Source: Terrimonas ginsenosidimutans
GTDB lineage: Bacteria > Bacteroidota > Bacteroidia > Chitinophagales > Chitinophagaceae
Direction: 5' to 3'
DNA length: 64,000 bases
NCBI RefSeq assembly: GCF_022012415.1
Contig: NZ_JAKLTR010000002.1
Coordinates: 186,001 to 250,000 of the forward strand
Part shown: piece after piece, positions 52,960-60,461 of the stretch
Position numbering within the stretch: position 1 is the stretch's first letter
Layout: every line of letters begins with the position of its first letter
The notes under the pieces: model-generated
Database searches by the model: none
Told to the model about the DNA's origin: nothing
What the model saw: the letters and a program-made list of their open reading frames with translations, nothing else
Made by a program: the position numbers and the translations under genes

Positions 52960-52979
52960 TTCTTCGAATAACATTAAAT

Positions 52980-55094
52980 ATGCCCGGTATGGCCCGCATT
53001 ATCCTGTTGCTGTTTGTAATTATTTCATGTATCGCCTGTTCAACGTCGACTCCGCCTCCTCCTGCGGCATTTGGTGCGCTGCCTACCGATGCCCAGTTGA
53101 AATGGCAGGAGATGGAAATGTATTGCATCATTCACTTTGGTGTGGATACATACACAGATAAGGAGTGGGGTTATGGTGATGAATCTCCGGAACTATTAAA
53201 TCCATCCGCGTTCAGTGCTGAGCAGATCGTTGGTGCGGCGAAAGCCGGCGGATTCAAAGGGGTGATCGTTGTTGCGAAACATCATGACGGCTTGTGCTTG
53301 TGGCCCACAAAGACCACTGAACATAATATTTCAGCAGCTCCTTGGAAAGGTGGTAAAGGTGATATGGTCAAAGAGTTTCAACTGGCTTGTGAAAAGCTGG
53401 ATATGAAACTCGGATTGTATTGTTCTCCGTGGGACAGGAACAGTCCGGAATATGGAACGCCCGCGTATGTAGCGCTTTACCGCGAACAGTTGCGTGAGCT
53501 GTATGCTAATTACGGTACGATATTCACCTCATGGCATGATGGTGCAAATGGTGGGGATGGTTATTATGGCGGCGCCAGGGAAACAAGAAATATCGATCGT
53601 ACTTCTTACTATGGCTGGGATTCAACCTTCAGGATCACCCGTGCCATGCAGCCGTCAGCCGTTATTTTTGGAGATATTGGTCCTGATGTACGCTGGGTGG
53701 GCAATGAGGAAGGGTTTGCCGGGGAAACATCCTGGTCTACTTATACACCCGAGGCCCGGGAAGAAGGAAAAGAGCCGGCTAATGGCTTTTCAAAATACTG
53801 GCTTGCTACGGAAGGAACGCGGAATGGTAAATACTGGATGCCTGCGGAATGCGACGTGCCATTAAGACCAGGCTGGTTCTATCATGCTTCTCAGGACGAA
53901 CAGGTCAAGTCGCCCGCTGTTCTGCTCGATCTGTATTACAAAAGCGTCGGGCGAAATGCAGCGCTTGATCTCGGTCTGTCTCCGGATAAGCGCGGCATCC
54001 TCCACGAAAATGATGTGAAGGTATTGCAACAGTTTGGCGCGTTGCTGAAAGAAACATTTGCCGTTAACCTTGCGGCAACTGCAAAATTTTCCGCAAGCAA
54101 TATGCGCGGTAACAGTAAGGCCTTCGGCCCGTCCTTGCTTGTTGATAATGACCGATACAGTTATTGGGCAACTGATGATAGTGTCACCACAGCTGAATTA
54201 ATCATCGATCTTCCAGACACGGCGCAATTCAACGTGATCCGGTTGCGCGAAAATATAAAGCTTGGTCAGCGTATCACTTCTTTCGCCATTGATCAGTCGG
54301 TCCAGGGCCAGTGGAAAGAGATCGCTGGTGGTACAACAATTGGAGGTAACAGGCTTCTTCGTTTGTCCCAGCCTGTCAGGCCAGAAAAACTTCGCCTGCG
54401 TATCACAGGTGCAATGGCTTCCATCACACTGAGCGATCTTGGTCTTTTTAATGAGGTATTGAATTTGTCTGCACCGGAGATATCGGGTAACAGGGAAGGA
54501 TACATTACAATCAATACTGCGGCGACAGGTAAGGCTATTTATTATACAACTGATGGAACTGAGCCAACATCACAATCGTCGCTTTATCAAAAGCCATTCT
54601 ATTTACCGGATGGCGGAATGGTCAAAGCAAAGAGTATTGCAACAGACGGGATGATGAGCTCAACAGGTGTAAAAGAGTTTGGGCTTCCATCAATCAACTG
54701 GGCTATCCTGAACACAGCCAACCAGCCGCAATCCTCTGAAGCGGTTGATCAGGATCCTTCTACATTGTTTGCTATTGAGATGAATGCTCAGACAGAAACC
54801 AGTGTGATCATTGATACAAAAAAAGAACAAGCGATCAGCGCTGTTACTTATTTGCCCCGCCAGGATAGAAAGAAGGAAGGAATAATTGATCAATATAAAT
54901 TGTCCGTAAGTTCAGATGGGAAAAAATGGCAGGAGGTTACTCAGGGAGAATTTGCCAATATCGCTGCCAACCCGATTGAGCAGGTGATCCGTTTTTCATC
55001 ACCCATGCGAACACGCTTTATCAGATTCGAGCCGCTTCGCGTTACCACCGGATCACAGGCGGTAATAGCGGAACTGGGGGTGAGGGGAAGGTGA
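52980..55094 (+). CDS. Multidomain alpha-L-fucosidase lipoprotein, GH29 (subfamily B-like)
   Basis: 704 residues, lipoprotein signal ending at Cys20. The catalytic barrel (about 30-340) contains MYCIIHFGVDTYTDKEWGYG, VVAKHHDGLCLW and SWHDGANGGDGYYGGARE, with Asp187 the expected nucleophile. The DGANGGDGYYGG form is characteristic of subfamily B enzymes, which cut alpha-1,3/1,4-fucose in Lewis structures. A discoidin-like module covers about 350-480, a chitobiase-type sandwich about 495-560 (AIYYTTDGTEPTSQSS), and a second discoidin module about 570-704. It closes PUL3, 20 bp after GH20. Confidence 0.92.
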   Translation: MPGMARIILLLFVIISCIACSTSTPPPPAAFGALPTDAQLKWQEMEMYCIIHFGVDTYTDKEWGYGDESPELLNPSAFSAEQIVGAAKAGGFKGVIVVAKHHDGLCLWPTKTTEHNISAAPWKGGKGDMVKEFQLACEKLDMKLGLYCSPWDRNSPEYGTPAYVALYREQLRELYANYGTIFTSWHDGANGGDGYYGGARETRNIDRTSYYGWDSTFRITRAMQPSAVIFGDIGPDVRWVGNEEGFAGETSWSTYTPEAREEGKEPANGFSKYWLATEGTRNGKYWMPAECDVPLRPGWFYHASQDEQVKSPAVLLDLYYKSVGRNAALDLGLSPDKRGILHENDVKVLQQFGALLKETFAVNLAATAKFSASNMRGNSKAFGPSLLVDNDRYSYWATDDSVTTAELIIDLPDTAQFNVIRLRENIKLGQRITSFAIDQSVQGQWKEIAGGTTIGGNRLLRLSQPVRPEKLRLRITGAMASITLSDLGLFNEVLNLSAPEISGNREGYITINTAATGKAIYYTTDGTEPTSQSSLYQKPFYLPDGGMVKAKSIATDGMMSSTGVKEFGLPSINWAILNTANQPQSSEAVDQDPSTLFAIEMNAQTETSVIIDTKKEQAISAVTYLPRQDRKKEGIIDQYKLSVSSDGKKWQEVTQGEFANIAANPIEQVIRFSSPMRTRFIRFEPLRVTTGSQAVIAELGVRGR

Positions 55095-55097
55095 GGG

Positions 55098-55292
55098 TAT
55101 GAGTTTTAAAGTTTAAAAGGTTTAAAGTTTAAGAGTTTAAGGTTTAAAAGTTTAAAAGTTTAAGAGTTTAAGGGTTTAAGGGTTTAAGGGTTTAAGGGTT
55201 TAAGAGTTTAAAGATTTAATGGTGATCTATCTCTTAAAACATTAAAGTTCTTAAACTTTTAAACTTTTAAACCCTTAAACTTTTAAACTTCT
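55098..55292. repeat. Long palindromic element of 8-bp repeats (GGGTTTAA type)
   Basis: Up to fifteen GTTTAA-containing units fill the left arm, with four GGGTTTAA units in exact tandem near its middle. The right arm holds ACTTTTAAA- and CCCTTAAAC-type units in inverted sense. It fills the gap between convergent genes (PUL3 GH29 and the PNPOx gene) and could serve both as a transcription end. Confidence 0.82.
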
Positions 55293-55298
55293 CTCCCC

Positions 55299-55835
55299 TC
55301 ACAGTTTGAGTTTTCCTTCAATAGAATCATCGAGCGTTTTTCCCATAACGGCTCCGGCCAGTTGTTTGGCGAATGCTACTAACTGACCGTGTTTTGTGTC
55401 CCAGTAGTAACCGTCCCTGGGGACGAATTCGATAACGGTTATGCGTGGATCGTCTTTGCCACCTGTGAACCAGGTTTTGAGGATCGGGTTCCATAGTTCG
55501 TCGATCTTTCCTTTATCCTGACTGATCGTTGCTACGCCATAGAGGGTCAGGAAATCTGAGTGTTTGCTTCCCTGGAAGAATAATTGTACGGAAGGATCCT
55601 GATCGATGTCAGCATTTTTATGACTGTCGCTTGCGCTCAGGAACCAGCAGTGTCCATGATCATCTACTTTTTGTACAGCCATTGGACGTGTAGTGATCAT
55701 ATCCTTTGAGGAGATCTTTGTGCAGAAAAAACAACTGCCCGCATTCTCTACCATCTCTTTTACTTTTTGCCAGGCTTCGGTTGCCTGAAGATCTTCCCTG
55801 TTTTTCTCTTCTTGTTGTTTGTTGATGCTATCCAT
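55299..55835 (-). CDS. Pyridoxamine-5'-phosphate-oxidase-family general stress protein
   Basis: 178 residues. The split-barrel flavin/pyridine-binding fold is indicated by GSCFFCTKISSKDMITTRPMA, GHCWFLSASDSHKNADI, VQLFFQGSKHSDFLTLYGVATI and a final YYWDTKHG strand. It is close in form to general stress protein 26 rather than to the biosynthetic PdxH, which has different active-site motifs. It probably binds FMN or F420-like cofactors; activity is unknown. The upstream region holds an FNR-like palindrome. Confidence 0.88.
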   Translation of the reverse strand: MDSINKQQEEKNREDLQATEAWQKVKEMVENAGSCFFCTKISSKDMITTRPMAVQKVDDHGHCWFLSASDSHKNADIDQDPSVQLFFQGSKHSDFLTLYGVATISQDKGKIDELWNPILKTWFTGGKDDPRITVIEFVPRDGYYWDTKHGQLVAFAKQLAGAVMGKTLDDSIEGKLKL

Positions 55836-56067
55836 TGTTTTTTATGTGTAGTGCAGAATATATGCCATGAAGCAACGTGGTTTACAAGAAGAAAAGCAGC
55901 GGTTTTGTTTAACAATTACCTGTTCCTGGATAGAATGAGTGAACAGAAATCAGGCTGTACATATTTTGAAATGATGAAACGGGACTCATGTTACCGTTAT
56001 TCCACTGAATACGGAATTGTGTGTTCCCGAGATGACCGGGAAAATCCTGAAAATTTAATGAGTTGGC

Positions 56068-56087
56068 AGATTGATCTTTATCAATCT
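56068..56087. promoter_or_regulatory. FNR-like palindrome TTGAT-N4-ATCAA
   Basis: AGATTGAT-CTTT-ATCAATCT, exact 8-bp arms. The core equals the FNR/Crp-family consensus TTGAT-N4-ATCAA. It lies about 235 bp upstream of the PNPOx start, and would also sit inside any plus-strand transcript ending at 56173. Confidence 0.55.
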
Positions 56088-56145
56088 TGTCCGGCCTGGA
56101 CCGTTAGTGATTGTCCCAAACGACATTTGTTCCCGATCACTAAGC

Positions 56146-56173
56146 AAAGAGCCCGGTTGACCGGGCTCTTTTT
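56146..56173 (+). terminator. Intrinsic terminator, strongest for the plus strand
   Basis: GAGCCCGG (56149-56156) pairs with CCGGGCTC (56161-56168) around TTGA. On the plus strand TTTTT follows. On the minus strand the tail is TTTGCTT, so it may also end the heptad-repeat gene, whose stop is 22 bp away. Confidence 0.8.
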
Positions 56174-56195
56174 GAGGGTATTTGAGGCATGGGTA

Positions 56196-57035
56196 TCAGT
56201 CGAGCGAAATCGTTCTGCTACCATCGTCATTGCGGAAGGTTATCCTTCCAGTGGTGTTCTTCAAATACTTCTCTTTGTATTTTTTGTAAACGGCGTCGGG
56301 TTGCTTCACATCATTGATCAGTAATTCATTGTTGTCGAAAATAACCGAGCGCAGTTCTTTGCGGCTGGGAATAAGTTTGTCAGTCACCAGTTCATCGATC
56401 ATTGTATCAAATTTTCTTCGTTCTTCTGCGGCGGCAGCGCGATGAACTTCGGCTTCAGCACGATGTTTCTCTGCTTCATTCCGATGCACTTCCGCTTCGG
56501 CGCGATGCCTGTCCGCAACGGCGCGTTGTGCCTGAGCTTCTTCGCGTTGCCGTTCGGCATGTGTACGATGTTGTTCTGCCTGTCTGCGCTGTGTCTCTGC
56601 CTCCTGCCGTTGAACGGCTGCGCGGTTACGGTCCTTTTCTGCAGCCTCCCTCGCTGCTGAAGCCTCCTTGCGATGCACTTCAGCTTCGGCGCGGTGCTTT
56701 GCGGCTTCTTCACGATGGATCGCAGCTTCGGCTCTTGCTTTCTCAGCCTTTGCGCGTTCTTTCTCTATTCGCTCTTCGATCTTTTTGATGGTTGCTTCGT
56801 ATTTCGAAAAGTCTTCTTCACGGATCTTTTTTCCGTCCACATGCAGTTGTATTATTTTCTTGCCCTCCATTTCGATCTCAAACTTCTGGCCGTCTTCTGT
56901 GGTATTGATCGTTGTTTTTCCATTGTAGCTGTAAACACTCTGCACCTCAGTCTGTTTGTTTTGAGCGTGAACGTCTGTATTGTGCACTGTGAGAGCCAAT
57001 GCAAGGGTTGCAATGATCAGGAATTGATGTTTCAT
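56196..57035 (-). CDS. Secreted heptad-repeat coiled-coil protein
   Basis: 279 residues from the ATG at 57035, which starts the signal peptide (to VHAQ). A longer frame to 57149 adds only basic residues before it. A small N-terminal beta-rich part (SYNGKTTINTTEDGQKFEIEMEG) is followed at about 85-200 by some sixteen 7-residue units of the type AE-x-HR-x-E, rich in Ala, Glu, His and Arg and without hydrophobic core residues. A short C-terminal domain ends FRNDDGSRTISLD. The helix is probably a single stable alpha helix rather than a classic coiled coil. The same unit ends the BlaR1-like protein upstream. Confidence 0.8.
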   Translation of the reverse strand: MKHQFLIIATLALALTVHNTDVHAQNKQTEVQSVYSYNGKTTINTTEDGQKFEIEMEGKKIIQLHVDGKKIREEDFSKYEATIKKIEERIEKERAKAEKARAEAAIHREEAAKHRAEAEVHRKEASAAREAAEKDRNRAAVQRQEAETQRRQAEQHRTHAERQREEAQAQRAVADRHRAEAEVHRNEAEKHRAEAEVHRAAAAEERRKFDTMIDELVTDKLIPSRKELRSVIFDNNELLINDVKQPDAVYKKYKEKYLKNTTGRITFRNDDGSRTISLD

Positions 57036-57192
57036 TTTTTTTGTTTTTGTTAGATGATAGGCAAAACGATCCCGGTACGCTTTCGTGCGTGTTCTGCCTT
57101 TGCTATACTGCCGGGCATACCTTTTCCAGCAGGCGTAGCGGGTGCGCATCCCGTATCCTTCCGGTCAGGTCATTATTTAAGGTGATTAAATG

Positions 57193-58767
57193 CTAGTGTG
57201 TACGCTGGGTATTGGATGAGTATCTGGATTCTGCACGGTGACGATTCTCTTCACTGCGTTTCCGCATTTGTTCAGCTTCTCTTCGATGAATATCTGCTTC
57301 AGCACGTTTGATCTCAGCTTCCCTGCGGGCGATCTCTGCTATTTTTCTTTCCTCATCTGCCTGCTTACGGAACGCAGCAGCTTCTGCACGATGCTTTTCC
57401 GCGATCTGTCTGTTGATGGCAGCCATTTCACGCTGATGTTCGGCGTCCTGACGGGCGATATCCGAAAGGCGTCTCTGTTCTGCGGCAGTAATACTATGAT
57501 CGATCGCCTGCACTTCTTCCTTAACCGGTTTCGTTTCGGCGACCTCCCTGTGCTGTTCCTGAACGGCTTTTATTTCATCGGCGACAAATGCCGCAACTCT
57601 TTCCTGTGGTGCTCTTTCTTTTGTGCTTTTTGTTTTTACTGTAAAAGCCGGACGTTTTATTGTTACTGTTTTTGCATCCTGTTGAGACTGTTCCTTATTC
57701 GGTAACGCGAACTGCTGAGGCACTTTCGCCTGCTCCAGGCTTGCTGCCAGTACACGGTTTTCCTGTTGTCCTTTTGAGATAAGCAGCAGGCTTAGCAATG
57801 ATATATTCACAGCGAAAAAAACAAGTTCAAACACGGTGAGTGTCGTATTCTTTCTGTAAACGATGCGGGTCATGCGTTGAAGCAGAACATTCTTTCTACC
57901 GGCAAATCCGATCATGTACGACTGGGGATTCATCGAATATTTTTTAAAGCTGATCAGTGCTTCTGCAAATTGCAACCTGTTCTCGGTATGAGCAATTGCA
58001 ATATCATCACAGCAATTCTCCCGCTCGACCCTCATCAGGGCAGATACCCAGAGCAATCCGGGATTAAAGAACAACAGGCATTCGGCAATACGCTGGATAA
58101 AATTTACCAGATAATCATGCCGGCGTATGTGAGCAAGTTCATGCAAGAGTACGGCTTCAATTTCCGCTTCACTCATATGGTTTAAAATGCCGATGGGCAT
58201 CAGGATCACCGGCTTCAGGTGACCGAGCACCATCGGTACTTTGATCATACCTGATTCAACCAATGATACTGCTCTTTTAACACCGATCTGGGCCGCGAGC
58301 GCGCGCATCCTGGATTTCCATTCATCAACAGGGGAGTAGATCCGTTGTGACCGGAGACGCGAGATATATAAGAGGTCGAGCATCATCTTTCCGGACTTGA
58401 TCATTACTATCGCGGACCAGGCAAGAACGATCCACGATGAATAGTCGCGCAATAATTGAGAAAGATTGCCTGACAGATCTCTGAACCAGGCTTGCTGCAG
58501 TATTGAGTTCACCGCTGAAGAACCAGAACCGTTGCGAACCAGATCCTGGCCGGCGGCCACGGCATTCCATTCCTGGAAAAAGGTAAAAGCAACCATCGCA
58601 ACGAATGTAAAGAATGATGCAGTCAGCAACCTGTATCGCAAGGCTGACGACGTTCTTGCGGTGATCAGCATGATGCATCCTGCAATGATGGACAATACCA
58701 GTCCCTGCCAGAAGGAGTGGAGAAAGGTCCGGCTTAACGCCTGCAGCAATTGATCAGCAAAGCTCAT
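57193..58767 (-). CDS. BlaR1/M56-family sensor metallopeptidase with heptad-repeat tail
   Basis: 524 residues. Membrane helices are at about 15-37, 47-65, 111-130 and 312-331. The cytoplasmic zinc site is HELAH at 209-213, with the third ligand in RVERENCCDDIA (Glu248 or Glu250). After the last helix there is no penicillin-binding domain. A region of about 80 residues rich in Lys, Gln and Pro leads to a long tail (about 425-515) of units such as EKHRAEAAAFRKQ and IHRREAEQMRKR, the same Ala/Glu/His/Arg heptad as in the next gene. Relatives cleave the BlaI repressor when triggered. The blaI-like gene ends 22 bp upstream. Confidence 0.9.
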   Translation of the reverse strand: MSFADQLLQALSRTFLHSFWQGLVLSIIAGCIMLITARTSSALRYRLLTASFFTFVAMVAFTFFQEWNAVAAGQDLVRNGSGSSAVNSILQQAWFRDLSGNLSQLLRDYSSWIVLAWSAIVMIKSGKMMLDLLYISRLRSQRIYSPVDEWKSRMRALAAQIGVKRAVSLVESGMIKVPMVLGHLKPVILMPIGILNHMSEAEIEAVLLHELAHIRRHDYLVNFIQRIAECLLFFNPGLLWVSALMRVERENCCDDIAIAHTENRLQFAEALISFKKYSMNPQSYMIGFAGRKNVLLQRMTRIVYRKNTTLTVFELVFFAVNISLLSLLLISKGQQENRVLAASLEQAKVPQQFALPNKEQSQQDAKTVTIKRPAFTVKTKSTKERAPQERVAAFVADEIKAVQEQHREVAETKPVKEEVQAIDHSITAAEQRRLSDIARQDAEHQREMAAINRQIAEKHRAEAAAFRKQADEERKIAEIARREAEIKRAEADIHRREAEQMRKRSEENRHRAESRYSSNTQRTH

Positions 58768-58789
58768 AGACAGGTTTTATCGGTTAATA

Positions 58790-59191
58790 TTACTTACTAT
58801 CTTTTGGAAGTTTTTTCGCCAGCTCCTGCAATAGCGCGAGTTCTTTATTGGAAGTCTTTTCATTTTCAAGCAACGCCATTACAAGATTGCTTACAGACCC
58901 GTCATACATCGTATCCAGGAATTTCCCCAGCATGGCGCCTTTCGTCTTGTCCTGATCCAGCAACGGGCTGTATATATGTTTCATGCTCGATTCATCCCGT
59001 GACAGCATTCCTTTCTCCGCCATCACCTGCATCAGCTTCAGCGTAGAGGTATATTGGACGGTGTCTTTTTGTGTATTGAGCAGGTCGTGCACAAACCTGA
59101 CTGTCGATGGTCCATGTTTCCAGAGTATCTGGAGGACATCCATTTCTGCTTTTGTTGGAACGATGCCTTGTTTGGGCTTTTTTTCTGTCAT
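58790..59191 (-). CDS. BlaI/MecI/CopY-family repressor
   Basis: 133 residues from the ATG at 59191 (MTEKKPKQGIVPTKAEMDVLQILWKHGPSTVRFVHDLLN); the frame to 59224 would overlap the operator. An N-terminal winged helix covers about 10-85 and a C-terminal dimerisation and cleavage region about 90-133 (SNLVMALLENEKTSNKELALLQEL). It should repress its own operon and be cleaved by the M56 protein encoded next. Confidence 0.93.
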   Translation of the reverse strand: MTEKKPKQGIVPTKAEMDVLQILWKHGPSTVRFVHDLLNTQKDTVQYTSTLKLMQVMAEKGMLSRDESSMKHIYSPLLDQDKTKGAMLGKFLDTMYDGSVSNLVMALLENEKTSNKELALLQELAKKLPKDSK

Positions 59192-59211
59192 GAAGTGAAG
59201 GTACGATAAAA

Positions 59212-59221
59212 AACGTACGTT
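59212..59221. promoter_or_regulatory. Palindrome AACGTACGTT at the blaI-like promoter
   Basis: A perfect 10-bp palindrome 20 bp before the ATG at 59191. GTACG/CGTAC halves are also repeated at 59201-59218. A TATATTTTG stretch (59230-59222 on the minus strand) just upstream resembles a -7 box, so the palindrome would cover the transcription start, as expected for an autorepressor site. Confidence 0.5.
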
Positions 59222-59441
59222 CAAAATATAAGTTGGTTTTTTTGAAAAATTTAAGGTTTGGGGTGGGGCAGCACCTCCGGGCGGGATGCCAGCCTTTTTA
59301 AAACTTCCGGCATCATAGTCAATAAAAGGTAGCAGGATCGAGCTCTGCGGTTATCTGTGTTCGTCGTATAGGTATAATTACCCATCATTATTAGTAGCGA
59401 TTCCTATTGATAACTCCTCCGGTCCTTCGCAAGTTTGTACC

Positions 59442-60443
59442 ATGAAAAAAATAACCACCGCACTCGTTGCATGCATAGTTGCCCTGTCGGTTCAGGCACA
59501 GCAACCGACTCCTTTTAAAGACGCTTCCGAAAAGTATGGTATAAAAGACAGCGATGGTAAGATCGTTGTTAAACCACAGTTTGATTTCATCGACGAATTC
59601 TTCGAGGGTCTTGCCGCCGTAAGAGTGGGGGATAAATACGGATTTATTGATGCCGCTGGCAAGATCGTGGTGCAAATCAAATACAGCCTGGTTGGCGCAT
59701 ATGTAAATGGTTATGCAGGCATCAACAAAGGAGGTGACTTTGACGAATACGGAGACTTTGAGGGTGGTAAATGGGGGCTTATCGATCGCCGGGGTAAAGA
59801 GGTCATTCCGCCAGCTTATGATATGGTGGGGGATTATATCGATGGCGCCGTAAGAGTAAACAAAGGCGGCGCATATGACGGTTATGTGGATGCATTTACG
59901 GGTGGCAAATGGGGTGTAGTGGATATTACTGGAAAGCAGATCATTCCTCTTCAATACGATCAGGTAGAAAATGAGTTCAAGGGAGTTTATATCGTGCGGA
60001 ACAACGGCAAATGCGGCATGCTGAATAAAGCAGGCAGGCCTTTGACCGCGTTAACTTACGATGATATGTTCATCCTGGAGATGGGATTGGTCAGGGTAAA
60101 TATCGGTGGGCAGTTTGATGAGGTGTGGGAGATCGTTTACGGAGGTAAATGGGGTTTTCTTGATATCAATGGAAAAGTGGTAGCGCCCGTTAAATATGAT
60201 GACGCAGGATTTTTTCACGAAGGGTTGGCAAAGATAAATATCGGTGCTGTTAAGACTGAGGGAGAAAGTAAGTTCGGCGCATACATGAAAGGCGGAAAAT
60301 GGGGCTATATAGATGAGAGAGGAACGCTTGTGATCCCTGTGGTGTATGAAGATGCAGGAGATTTTAAAGACGGCAAAGCCAGCGTAAAACTTGCCGGGAA
60401 AAATATATTGATTAACAAAGCAGGTAAACAGATCAATCCCTGA
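59442..60443 (+). CDS. Secreted WG-repeat protein
   Basis: 333 residues, signal peptide to about 19 (SVQAQ). At least seven WG-type repeats follow, each with KWG.ID..GK.VIP..YD or a close variant: KYGFIDAAGK, KWGLIDRRGK, KWGVVDITGK, KCGMLNKAGR, KWGFLDINGK and KWGYIDERGT. The fold is a beta-rich repeat; no enzyme activity is known for it. The PorT-like gene lies 18 bp downstream, so the two are probably co-transcribed. Confidence 0.9.
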   Translation: MKKITTALVACIVALSVQAQQPTPFKDASEKYGIKDSDGKIVVKPQFDFIDEFFEGLAAVRVGDKYGFIDAAGKIVVQIKYSLVGAYVNGYAGINKGGDFDEYGDFEGGKWGLIDRRGKEVIPPAYDMVGDYIDGAVRVNKGGAYDGYVDAFTGGKWGVVDITGKQIIPLQYDQVENEFKGVYIVRNNGKCGMLNKAGRPLTALTYDDMFILEMGLVRVNIGGQFDEVWEIVYGGKWGFLDINGKVVAPVKYDDAGFFHEGLAKINIGAVKTEGESKFGAYMKGGKWGYIDERGTLVIPVVYEDAGDFKDGKASVKLAGKNILINKAGKQINP

Positions 60444-60461
60444 GCTTTTAAAAATCGATAA

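Larger units (their letters stand above)
55836..56195. other. Structured spacer with FNR-like box and plus-strand terminator
   Basis: 360 bp between the start of the PNPOx gene and the end of the heptad-repeat gene. It has three successive inverted repeats, CCGT-t-ATTC/GAATACGG (55994-56014), TTCCCG-N7-CGGGAA (56024-56042) and the FNR-like box (56068-56087). A terminator oriented for plus-strand transcription follows. An open frame from 55935 runs through the terminator into the neighbouring gene, so it is not a convincing protein gene. Confidence 0.5.

Noticed and set aside
55098-55292. GGGTTTAA tandem units resembling telomere-like repeats
   Set aside because: The array is degenerate, internal, has an inverted arm and matches the other intergenic palindromes; nothing suggests a replicon end.
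55935-56324. Possible small cysteine-containing protein on the plus strand
   Set aside because: The frame runs through a strong terminator and deep into the opposite-strand gene, shows no family similarity, and its region is full of inverted repeats. A 23-codon frame at 55866 overlapping its ATG is also unconvincing.
56402-56788. Long plus-strand frames opposite the heptad-repeat protein
   Set aside because: They are a by-product of the Ala/Glu/His/Arg repeats, which leave several frames open; the minus-strand gene has a signal peptide and operon context.
57238-57705. 155-codon plus-strand frame opposite the BlaR1 tail
   Set aside because: Same repeat artefact; it overlaps the conserved M56 gene completely.
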